The position numbers and the translations under genes were made by a program. 64,000 nucleotides of DNA, taken from positions 4,651,501 through 4,715,500 of the forward strand of contig NZ_CP050440.1 of NCBI RefSeq assembly GCF_011769525.1. The letters run 5' to 3'. This DNA comes from Tolypothrix sp. PCC 7910 (GTDB lineage: Bacteria > Cyanobacteriota > Cyanobacteriia > Cyanobacteriales > Nostocaceae). A model generated the notes under the pieces. It was not told the DNA's origin. It made no database searches and worked only from the letters and a program-made list of their open reading frames with translations. This document shows, one piece after another, positions 8,568 to 16,125 of the stretch; positions within the stretch are counted from its first letter, which is position 1, and every line of letters starts with the position of its first letter.

Positions 8568-11450
8568 ATGAAGATTCTCCACATTAGTTTGACCCTGCAA
8601 GGACAGGATGATGTTTCTTTACGCTATTTTTGGGACAATCCAAATAATTACAAAGAACACAAACTGCGTCTGACTGAAATCAAAGGGTTAAGTGGTAAAG
8701 CAGAAACAGACTACTATACCCATCTCCCAGTGGATTATGCTACCACGGGACAAGCACTTTACAACTGGCTAGACAAGAGCGATCGCATTTTAGCCAATGC
8801 CCTAAAAGAACCTCATCCCCAAGGTTTGATTATAGCGATCGCCACAGATAAAGGACTAGCTCATTTACCTTGGGAAGTTCTGCATGATGGTCATAGTTTT
8901 TTAGTAGAGAAAACACCCCCAATTATTCCCGTGCGGTGGGTATCCAATGGTAAAGCGATAACTACAGCTAACTCTCCTCAAAATCGCCCCCTAAATGTGC
9001 TGTTTATGGCAACTTCGCCGTTAGAAGTTACCCCCGAATTAGATTATGAAGCTGAGGAAGGGAAAATTTTAGAGGCAACCAAGCGCACCCCCATAGATTT
9101 GAGAGTAGAAGAAAGTGGCTGTTTAACAGAGTTGAGTTATGTGGTTCGGGAATATGAAACAGGATACTTTGATATCTTTCATTTAACAGGTCATGCGACT
9201 CATGAGTTTGGACAACCCTACTTTCTGACTGAAGACGAATATGGCAACCGAGTGGATAGCAGTACAGCCGATATTTACAATGCCCTGCAATTTAGATTCC
9301 CGTCTTTAATTTTCCTCTCTGGTTGCCGTACAGGTTATTCTGCTGATAGTGCAGTTCCCTCAATGGCAGAAGAATTATTGAAAATGGGTGCAACTAAAAT
9401 GGGTGCAACTGCTGTACTAGGTTGGGGTCAAAATGTCCGCGATACCGATGCCACTGCTGCCGCTAGTCAATTGTATTGGGAATTGTCACAAGGGGGGACG
9501 GTGACACAGGCTTTATCTTCCACCTACCGAACACTGATTCAACAAAAAACCCCTGATTGGCATAAATTACGGCTGTATGTGGCGAATACTTTACCGGAAG
9601 CTTTAGTAACGACCTTAAGGACAAGGGGAAGAAAGCAACTGCCAAAACCTTCTACTAAAGTAGAGTTCAGGGATGATCAAAATCGGTTAAGGGTTGTTAA
9701 ACGAGAGGATTTTGTTGGTCGTCGTCGTCAATTACAGAATTGTTTGCGGACTTTGAGGACAGATTTTGACAAAGTAGGGATATTAATTCAGGGTATGGGA
9801 GGATGGGGGAAAAGTACCATCGCCTCTCGACTTTGGGATAGGTTGCCAGAACATGAAAAAATTCTCTGGTGGCAACAAATTGATGAATCTTATTTGATTA
9901 GAAAACTCAAGAATAAACTGATTAAACCAGCGCAACTGGAACTAATTCCCTATCTAGAAAATAGTCAGATTGAACTAAAATCCCGATTAATTTACCTATT
10001 GGGTCAACTAGCAGAAATGGGAGAAAAACCGTTTCTTCTGATTCTTGACGATTTTGAATGGAATCTCGAACCCCGTGCAGGTAGATACATTCTTAAACCT
10101 CAAGCAGCCCCAATATTAGAATCTTTAGTTGAAGCCATCAAAGAAACGGGAACTGACAATAGGGTTATTATTACTTGTCGCTATGATTTTGATTCTGACT
10201 TATTGGAATATTTCTATAAACAAGGCTTACAACCACTTAAAGGGTCTGAACTGACTAAAAAACTCAATCGCTTAGAGAATTTTCAGTCTGATAAGCTACC
10301 TCAAGATTTACGAGAACGGTCATTAAATCTAGCAGATGGCAATCCTCGTTTATTGGAATTTATCAACAATGAAGTATTAAGCAAAAAAGACCCAGAGAAT
10401 GAACTAACGAAACTAGAAAAAAGTCCCGAATTATGGAAAGAAAAAATTATTTGGGAAGAATTGTATCAGCTTACTGATGAAGCATTACAGAAGATTCTTA
10501 GCTGTTGCTTAGTTTATAAAATTCCTGTACCGATGGTAGCTTTAGAAGCAGTTTGTGATGAGCTTCCTAATTATCAACAGCAATTACAACGGGGACTAAA
10601 TCTGGGGCTGATTGAAGTCAGTCCTGAAGTTCAAGAAGAAAATAGGGTTTATCGAGTTTCACGGATTTTACCCCATATTATCACCAATATCCACCTCCCT
10701 GAAGTACCAAACGTCTATTCTCTCTACCAAAGAGCTTATGAAAAATTACATCAGTTATGGGGAAATGAAAATAATGAAAGCGAAGAAAAATGGCAAGAAA
10801 TTTTTCACTTGAAATTCGCCAATAAAGAAAATCCTGAACGCTTCAGACAAGGCTTTTATCAAATGTTAGCAGTTCAATATAACTCAGAAGCAGATAAGGC
10901 TTTTGAATTGGAATTGAGAAAATGTGCTGATGACTTAGTAGAAAATGGACTATTTGACGCATTGGCAAATTATTTGAGGCAAAGACAGTGGCGAAAGGCA
11001 GACGAAGAAACTGCTTGGATTTTCTACCAAGTCATGGTTAAAGAAAAATATGCATATTGGGATGATTTGTTAAAGAATTTCCCCTGTGAAACTCTCAGGG
11101 CAATTGATCAACTCTGGCTTGATAATAGTGACAATAAATTAGGTATTAGCATCCAGAGTCAAATTTACCAGAGTCTAAGTGGAGGGGAGACTTGGGAACA
11201 GGAACAGTGGAGACAGTTTTGCGTTCGCGTTTGGGGGTCTGAGTATAAAACGTATAATGAAATCATGGGAGACATAGAAGAGAGTGAAGAAAGTGTGATA
11301 CCAGCAACAGCCACCATTCCAGTATTAATTTATACCAAGGCGGAGGAGTGGTTGGGGGATGGATTTATGATGGGTTTTGGGGTGGAGGGAGAGATTGGTG
11401 TGGGGATGTGTTGGACTCTCTTCTCTCGCGCAGAGACTTGTAAAGTCTAA
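8568..11450 (+). CDS. CHAT protease / NB-ARC ATPase / GUN4-like domain protein (NLR-like sensor-effector)
   Basis: 960 residues. A CHAT (caspase-clan) domain occupies about 85-345 with catalytic His209 in HLTGHA and Cys253 in SGCRTG. A STAND/NB-ARC ATPase follows: P-loop GMGGWGKST at 409-417, Walker B LILDDFEW at 491-498, sensor ITCR at 535-538 and GNPRLLE at 591-597. A helical linker leads to a GUN4-like domain at about 800-890 (WRKADEET, NFPCETLRAIDQLW, LGISIQSQIY). In the family, ligand sensing by the C-terminus would oligomerise the ATPase and activate the protease, giving host death or substrate cleavage. The 3' end has a paralogue at 2-934. All catalytic residues are present and the frame is intact. 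A defence role is inference. Confidence 0.88.
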   Translation: MKILHISLTLQGQDDVSLRYFWDNPNNYKEHKLRLTEIKGLSGKAETDYYTHLPVDYATTGQALYNWLDKSDRILANALKEPHPQGLIIAIATDKGLAHLPWEVLHDGHSFLVEKTPPIIPVRWVSNGKAITTANSPQNRPLNVLFMATSPLEVTPELDYEAEEGKILEATKRTPIDLRVEESGCLTELSYVVREYETGYFDIFHLTGHATHEFGQPYFLTEDEYGNRVDSSTADIYNALQFRFPSLIFLSGCRTGYSADSAVPSMAEELLKMGATKMGATAVLGWGQNVRDTDATAAASQLYWELSQGGTVTQALSSTYRTLIQQKTPDWHKLRLYVANTLPEALVTTLRTRGRKQLPKPSTKVEFRDDQNRLRVVKREDFVGRRRQLQNCLRTLRTDFDKVGILIQGMGGWGKSTIASRLWDRLPEHEKILWWQQIDESYLIRKLKNKLIKPAQLELIPYLENSQIELKSRLIYLLGQLAEMGEKPFLLILDDFEWNLEPRAGRYILKPQAAPILESLVEAIKETGTDNRVIITCRYDFDSDLLEYFYKQGLQPLKGSELTKKLNRLENFQSDKLPQDLRERSLNLADGNPRLLEFINNEVLSKKDPENELTKLEKSPELWKEKIIWEELYQLTDEALQKILSCCLVYKIPVPMVALEAVCDELPNYQQQLQRGLNLGLIEVSPEVQEENRVYRVSRILPHIITNIHLPEVPNVYSLYQRAYEKLHQLWGNENNESEEKWQEIFHLKFANKENPERFRQGFYQMLAVQYNSEADKAFELELRKCADDLVENGLFDALANYLRQRQWRKADEETAWIFYQVMVKEKYAYWDDLLKNFPCETLRAIDQLWLDNSDNKLGISIQSQIYQSLSGGETWEQEQWRQFCVRVWGSEYKTYNEIMGDIEESEESVIPATATIPVLIYTKAEEWLGDGFMMGFGVEGEIGVGMCWTLFSRAETCKV

Positions 11451-11735
11451 CATTTAAGGCTTCCAGAATGTTTGTAAACATTTATCACAACGCTCTTCTC
11501 AAAGATACCTGGCACCGAGGGGATGTAACAGTTTGCCTGAATAAATTTTTCTGCTACCTCATGCACCTCCGTACTCTCCGTTACCCTCTGCTTGTCCCAA
11601 GGTAAGCTCATTTGCCCTGGCGACGACTTTTTCGACTCCCCACCCTTTACCACCGAAGGCAAAAAGCGACTACCCCAGTGGTTTCGTTTTTCTGGTTTCG
11701 CCTGTGGTCGATATTTCTGACAAAACCTGCGATAT
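11447..11735 (-). pseudogene. C-terminal remnant of a REP-associated tyrosine transposase, second copy
   Basis: Reads on the minus strand as YRRFCQKYRPQAKPEKRN, WGSRFLPSVVKGG, SPGQMSLPWDKQ and KFIQANCY, closely matching the remnant at 939-1304. Homology between the copies stops near 11734, where an NLR-associated motif begins on the other strand. It overlaps the stop of the CHAT/NB-ARC gene by 4 nt. The N-terminal HUH half is missing. The same NLR-tail plus transposase-tail arrangement at two places shows duplication of a segment of about 1.2 kb. Confidence 0.55.
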
Positions 11736-11800
11736 TTAAAGGAGAAGTTAAGGGCGCTCAGGTAGGAGATCGCAACACACAAACAAATACATTTAGCTAA
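11732..11800 (+). pseudogene. Orphan C-terminal tail with RHIM/BASS-like amyloid motif
   Basis: In the frame ending at the TAA 11798-11800 the sequence reads FKGEVKGAQVGDRNTQTNTF, almost the same as the N-terminal motif of the next gene. The core QVGDRN resembles the RHIM core of RIPK3 (VQVGDNN) and the RHIM-like bacterial amyloid signalling sequences (BASS). In known pairs the effector carries such a motif at its C-terminus and the NLR at its N-terminus, and the genes are adjacent. Here the tail sits 20 bp before the NLR start, but everything upstream has been replaced by the duplicated transposase segment. I infer a beheaded effector gene. Confidence 0.55.
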
Positions 11801-11819
11801 AAGCCACGAGAGTATCTAA

Positions 11820-13832
11820 ATGACTGGAGATATTCCCCAAAAACGTACGGAGTTTCAAGGTGAAGTCAAGGGCGCTCAAGTTGGCGATCACAACATTATT
11901 TACAATTATTTCTACTACAGAGAAGAGGTAAAACCTACATCTGTAGATGTTGCTGATGAATATCTCCCTTGTCCTTATCGCGGCTTGTTTCATTTTGGCC
12001 CCAATGATGCAGATGTTTTCTTTGGGCGGGAACTATATATCGAAGGACTTTATAGTGCAACTCAAACCCATAATTTTATTCCGGTGCTAGGCGCATCAGG
12101 AAGCGGTAAATCTTCGGTGGTATTAGCGGGGTTAGTTCCGAAGTTAGAAAAAGCAGGTAATTAGCAATTTACTCATTTTCGTCCTGGTGCTGTACCATTT
12201 TATGCTTTAGCTGAGGCACTTATTCCTCTTTATACACCAGAGTTAGATCATACTGAACAAATTGCCCAAACACGAAAACTAGCGGGCTACTTGTTTAATA
12301 ACACTGTTTCTCTAGCTGATGTTTTTAGAAAAATTCGGCAAAATCACCCTCATCATCGGGTGCTATTGATTGCTGACCAATTTGAAGAAATTTACACTCT
12401 CTGTAACAATCAGAAAATTCGCCGTCAGTTTCTCGATTGCTTATTAGCCAGTATAGAAACTCCCACGTCTTTATCTGCATCCGCTACGGTATTGGTAATA
12501 ACGATGCGGGCAGATTTTTTGGGAAATGCTCTCTCCTATCGTCCCTTTGCGGATGTCTTGCAAAATGCTGGCCTGAAACTAGGGCCGATGAATCGGGAGG
12601 AACTTATACAAGTCATTGAAAAACCTGCTCAAAAATTAGGGGTGAGATTTGAAAGCGGACTGGTAGAACGCATTTTGGAGGATGTGGAAAACCAACCGGG
12701 AAATTTACCTCTGCTAGAGTTTGCATTAACAGAGTTGTGGAATAGGCGCACAGGTAAACAATTAACTCACAAAATCTATGAAGAAATTGGGCAAGTAGAA
12801 GGTGCGTTAGCTCGCCATGCTGATGAGAAATATGGCAACTTGACAGATGAGGAGAAGGAAAAAGTCCGCCGGATTTTTATTCAATTGGTGCGTCCTGGTG
12901 AGGGAGCAGAGGATACAAGACGCATAGCGATAAAAACGCAATTGGGGGAACAAAGCTGGGCTTTAGTAAAACAATTAGCTGATGCTCGGTTGGTGGTGAC
13001 AAGTCGCAATGCTACCAGTCAAGAAACAGTAGAGGTAGTCCATGAAGGGCTGATTCGCAATTGGGGAGAACTGCGAGAATGGATGAACACTAACCGTGTT
13101 TTTAGAGCTTGGCAAGAGCGACTGCGTTCAGCCAAGGCACAATGGGAAGCAACGCAGCGAGATTCTGGTTCATTGTTGCGGGGTGCGGCTTTGGCGGAAG
13201 CGGAAGAAAAACTCAAGGAACGCCCAGAAGAATTAATTGATGAGCAAGAATTTATCGAGCAGAGTATCCAAGAAGGAGAGCGTCTTAAACAAGCTGAAGT
13301 AGCCCGCAGGAAACGCGAAATCAGAACCGCCTGGGGCATTGCGGCGGGTTCATTGGTAGCAGTGGTAATTAGTGGTGGATTGGGTTTGATGGCTTGGAAT
13401 CAGACAAAGCAATCGGATCTCAATCTAGCCGAATCTCTTGGTAGAAATTCCTTGTTTCTATTTAATCAAGGAAATGAATTAGACGCTTTTGTCCCAGCAA
13501 TTAAGGCAGGAAAAATTCTGCAAAGCCAACATACAACTAACTCAGAAGTAATCAATGCGTTGTAGACAGTCCGTTTTCAACGAAGAGAACGCAACCGTTT
13601 GGCAGGGAGTAACTCTGTCAATAGCGTGAGTTTGAGCCCCGACGGCAAGACATTGGCTTCTGGCAGTGGTGACTATACAGTCAAACTCTGGAATCTTCCA
13701 GACTTAGAATCTAAATTAAAATTAGATTCTTTAATACAGGACAATTGCGATTGGGTAAGGGGTTATTTACAGAATAATTCTTATGTCAACGAGAGTGACA
13801 GGCACTTGTGCGACGGTATTGGCAGGCAGTAG
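11820..13832 (+). pseudogene. nSTAND-WD40 NLR with N-terminal RHIM/BASS-like motif; two in-frame amber codons and a collapsed propeller
   Basis: The N-terminus carries the motif at residues 12-31 (core QVGDHN at 20-25). An nSTAND1 ATPase follows: PYRGLFHFG, FFGRE, Walker A GASGSGKSS at 91-99, Walker B LLIADQFEE. A TM-like segment (residues encoded near 13330-13400) precedes the WD40 region. One frame runs throughout but is broken by TAG at 12162-12164, where family members have Trp before QFTHFRPG, and by TAG at 13563-13565 just before the propeller. Only one WD40 repeat (TLASGSGDYTVKLWN) remains before the usual C-terminal segment ending SDRHLCDGIG, so most repeats were lost, probably by recombination between repeats. 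Most likely a decayed gene, since there is no frameshift; stop readthrough is the alternative. Confidence 0.8.
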
Positions 13833-13848
13833 GGAGCAGGGGAAAGAT

Positions 13849-14288
13849 GCGATTGGTATACTGAGAACAACTTCTATAAAAGGCGATCGCATTTTGGAAA
13901 AACATCAAAAGCGCGATTGGTATACTGAGAGCAAATTCTAGGAAGGGCGATCGCACTATCAACTATTCTGCTGCTGATGCCAAGACCACACCTTTATATA
14001 ATTGTGCGATCGCCAGGACTTGATCACGGGGAGTAAAATTCTTCGTCTATCGACACATTTCTTTGTTTTATCTTCCCTGTAGCAGCTTCCGTCTTCACGT
14101 TTCGGTGTTTCGCGCACTTTGCAGCAGCTTCCGTCTTCACGTTTCGGTGTTTCGCGCACTGTGTAGCAACTTCCGTCTTCACGTTTCAGTGTTTCGCGCA
14201 CTGTGTAGCAGCTTCTGCCTTCACGTTTAAGTATTGAGCAAAAGCGCGATTGGTATAATGATGAACAAGTTCTAGGAAGGGCGATCGC
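13849..14288 (+). repeat. Three copies of a promoter-like module ending in a HIP1-type octamer
   Basis: Copies at 13849-13890, 13911-13954 and 14244-14288 share the pattern GCGATTGGTATA(C/A)TGA, then an AACAA/GCAAA stretch, TTCTA and finally GGCGATCGC. TGGTATAAT in the third copy is an extended -10 promoter element (TGnTATAAT). The third copy is followed directly by ATG at 14293. The first two now lead into non-coding sequence. They look like leftovers of small genes (perhaps toxin-antitoxin) sharing one kind of promoter. Confidence 0.5.
14078..14230 (-). repeat. 42-bp tandem repeat, 3.6 copies
   Basis: Units begin at 14078, 14120, 14162 and 14204 (the last partial) and differ by only a few bases. 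The unit contains GCAGCTTCCGTCTTCACG and GTGTTTCGCGCAC. The period is a multiple of three, so a minus-strand frame (13959-14294) stays open and would encode a 14-residue repeat with core RETPKREDGSCY. No start signal, no known family and adjacent debris argue for a minisatellite rather than a gene. There are no variable spacers, so it is not a CRISPR array. Confidence 0.7.
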
Positions 14289-14292
14289 CATC

Positions 14293-14349
14293 ATGACGAC
14301 ACGCGAACTCTTATTACAGGAACTAGCAAAAACTTCAAATGAACTCTTG
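14293..14349 (+). pseudogene. Possible 5' fragment of a small antitoxin-like gene
   Basis: The ATG follows a TATAAT-containing module and HIP1 octamer and reads MTTRELLLQELAKTSNELL before sequence identity is lost into the antisense end of the transposase fragment. The start resembles short cyanobacterial antitoxin-type proteins (DUF2281-like). The evidence is only nineteen residues, so the assignment is weak. Confidence 0.25.
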
Positions 14350-14631
14350 CTGCCAGTGCTGTCGGTTAAAATACATGGCAGTATACCAGTTCAGCCAGTG
14401 CATGATTTTGGGTAATTCCTCTGGCTGCTTGGGTTCTAACAAGTAGTGAACATGATTCGACATTATGCACAGAGCATAAAGTTTAAATCCATACTTCTCC
14501 TGGGCTTTTTTAATCGCATAAAGGAAGACTTCACGACATTCCAAACTTGTTAGGCGAAATTCCCTATTATTACAACGGGTAATGATGTGGTAACAGCAGT
14601 TAGGCTTGAGATCGCGGGCTTTTCGAGGCAT
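14335..14631 (-). pseudogene. N-terminal half of a REP-associated tyrosine (HUH) transposase
   Basis: 98 residues from the ATG at 14631. MPRKAR, CYHIITRCNNREFRL and IMSNHVHYLLEP are hallmarks of the Y1/HUH transposase domain; the HVH pair is the metal-binding HUH motif. These enzymes act on REP palindromes or IS200-type ends through a 5'-phosphotyrosine. The protein stops after YTAMYFNR with a few unrelated residues (QHWQQEFI), where the opposite strand carries the antitoxin-like fragment, so the C-terminal half is lost. The missing half is of the kind found at 939-1304 and 11447-11735. Probably inactive. Confidence 0.75.
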
Positions 14632-14651
14632 CTTTAATTGATACTAAATTT

Positions 14652-15659
14652 CTACAACTTTAATTCCAGACTAAAATTCCCGAACAATATCTTGCCCAAT
14701 TCCTGAAAATCTAACCCAAACAACTGGGATACACTAATTTTTGCCTTCTCACACACAGGAATAATCAACTTCACTAAATGATAAGGCTGATTTTGATTTG
14801 TTTTTGAGGCAATCCTCAACGATTCCATGATTCTCCCTAAATCCCCCAATAAATTCAAATCCTTGCCAATTGCTTGTTCAAACACCAACAAAATTAATTG
14901 TAATTTTCGGGTTAACTCGATTGGAATAGGTTCATATCCTAATTGGGGAGTAAGTGCGATTAATTCACTAATTCCTTGAATATTAACTCGATATTTCTCT
15001 ATTTCCTCTTCGCCTTTAACTTCCTGTCCTAACCACCCATAACAGCGAGAACAAAATCCCGCAGGTGAAAACTTAGCCATTATAGGTAAACGCGAACCAC
15101 AATGAGGACATTCTTCTATTAATCGCTGTTTGTGAATCACACAAAATTCTACATCCTTAAATGACCATAATAATGGTTCATAGATAGTTTTGTTCTCCCG
15201 CATCCACTCTTCCCAACAACAAGGACACCAAGCGCGGTAGTTGCGAAATAACCCCTTGTCATAAATCATTCCTTTCCAGCTTAAAAGGGTCAAAAAGCGT
15301 AAATCCTGACGCATTGTTAACTCTTCTAAGATAGTGACTAACTTTCCTGTCATTTCTCGCATTCCGTTGATAGTCGGTTTCGCGTCACTATTTCCCAATA
15401 GGTGACTCAGATTTTTTGACAATAGCTCAGATTTATCCTCATCTTTGAGGATCAGTGGCGCAATTTCTCCCATAACGAGCTTTTGAGATGTCAAACAATG
15501 CGCCTGCGCCAAACGATGGAGATAGCTACTAAGACTTTCTGCGTAGGGAGTTCCCACCGCCACAGGTTCAAGAGAGAATAACCGACTCCGTTGCGGGATT
15601 TCTAAAGGTTTTAGATTCCAATGTTCTAAGTAAATAGTCATCCCTCTTGGATTAACCAT
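14652..15659 (-). CDS. tniQ: TniQ-family transposition target selector (short form)
   Basis: 335 residues (329 from the ATG seven codons in). It begins in the usual TniQ way (LEIPQRSRLFSLEPV then PYAESLSSYLHRLA) and has zinc-binding cysteines C145/C148, H176, C184/C187 and C203/C206 (WCPCCWEEW, ECPHCGS, FCSRCYGWLG). It lacks the long C-terminal DNA-binding extension of the TnsD-like protein at 19966-21363. In Tn7-like elements with two selectors, the short TniQ serves guide-directed insertion and TnsD serves homing. It is downstream of xre on the minus strand with a 32-nt gap, divergent from tnsAB. No cas genes follow; a transposase fragment lies downstream. Its partner is therefore unknown. 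Confidence 0.85.
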   Translation of the reverse strand: MVNPRGMTIYLEHWNLKPLEIPQRSRLFSLEPVAVGTPYAESLSSYLHRLAQAHCLTSQKLVMGEIAPLILKDEDKSELLSKNLSHLLGNSDAKPTINGMREMTGKLVTILEELTMRQDLRFLTLLSWKGMIYDKGLFRNYRAWCPCCWEEWMRENKTIYEPLLWSFKDVEFCVIHKQRLIEECPHCGSRLPIMAKFSPAGFCSRCYGWLGQEVKGEEEIEKYRVNIQGISELIALTPQLGYEPIPIELTRKLQLILLVFEQAIGKDLNLLGDLGRIMESLRIASKTNQNQPYHLVKLIIPVCEKAKISVSQLFGLDFQELGKILFGNFSLELKL

Positions 15660-15691
15660 TACGCTGGTACTTTAGTTTTAACAGCCAAATT

Positions 15692-15952
15692 TCAGGAATT
15701 AGTTTCCGATTCACTCTTAACCTCGATGCCGTAATTAACGAAGAGCTCGGAGACAGAGATCTCCAAAGCTGCCGCTAACTTAACAATATTTTTTAACGAA
15801 GGGTTACGCTCTCCGTTTTCGATACCTGAGATGTAGTTGCGATGAAGCCCTGACTTTTCAGCCAGTGCTTCTTGGGATAAATCTAGCTCTCGCCTTCGCC
15901 GCCTAATCGCTTTGCCAAAGCGGTACTCAATACTGAAGTGTTTTTGTGTCAC
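15692..15952 (-). CDS. XRE-family transcriptional regulator
   Basis: 86 residues from a GTG start. A helix-turn-helix of the HTH_3/Cro type fills most of it: LDLSQEALAEKSGLHRNYIS followed by IENGERNPSLKNIVKLA. It heads a two-gene minus-strand unit with tniQ and is divergent from tnsAB, so it is placed to control both. A palindrome (15959-15973) sits just upstream of its start and a half-site lies inside the first codons (around 15929-15936), which suggests autoregulation. Xre regulators of transposition or guide genes are known in some CRISPR-associated Tn7 elements; a similar role here is inference. Confidence 0.85.
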   Translation of the reverse strand: MTQKHFSIEYRFGKAIRRRRRELDLSQEALAEKSGLHRNYISGIENGERNPSLKNIVKLAAALEISVSELFVNYGIEVKSESETNS

Positions 15953-15958
15953 AAAACC

Positions 15959-15973
15959 ATACTGAACCAGTAT
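15959..15973. promoter_or_regulatory. Candidate XRE operator
   Basis: ATACTG AAC CAGTAT is a perfect 6-bp inverted repeat with 3-bp centre, 7 bp upstream of the xre start codon on its own strand. The half-site ATACTGAA recurs at about 15929-15936, 30 bp away (three helical turns), within the gene. The layout fits repressor binding at its own promoter. Binding is inferred. Confidence 0.45.
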
Positions 15974-16125
15974 TGCCGTTAAATCTATCTACTATCAGTG
16001 GATTTTTGCACACTATAAGTGTTATAAAGTTAAGTAATATAGCATCAGACAAGCAGGTTCCTAACTTTATGGTCTTATTTTCATAGACTCATAAAATCAA
16101 GTGCAAAGCGCTTAGTAAGGACTAT

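Noticed and set aside
14078-14230. CRISPR-like array beside a TniQ gene
   Set aside because: Units are contiguous 42-bp repeats with no spacers, so it is a plain tandem repeat.
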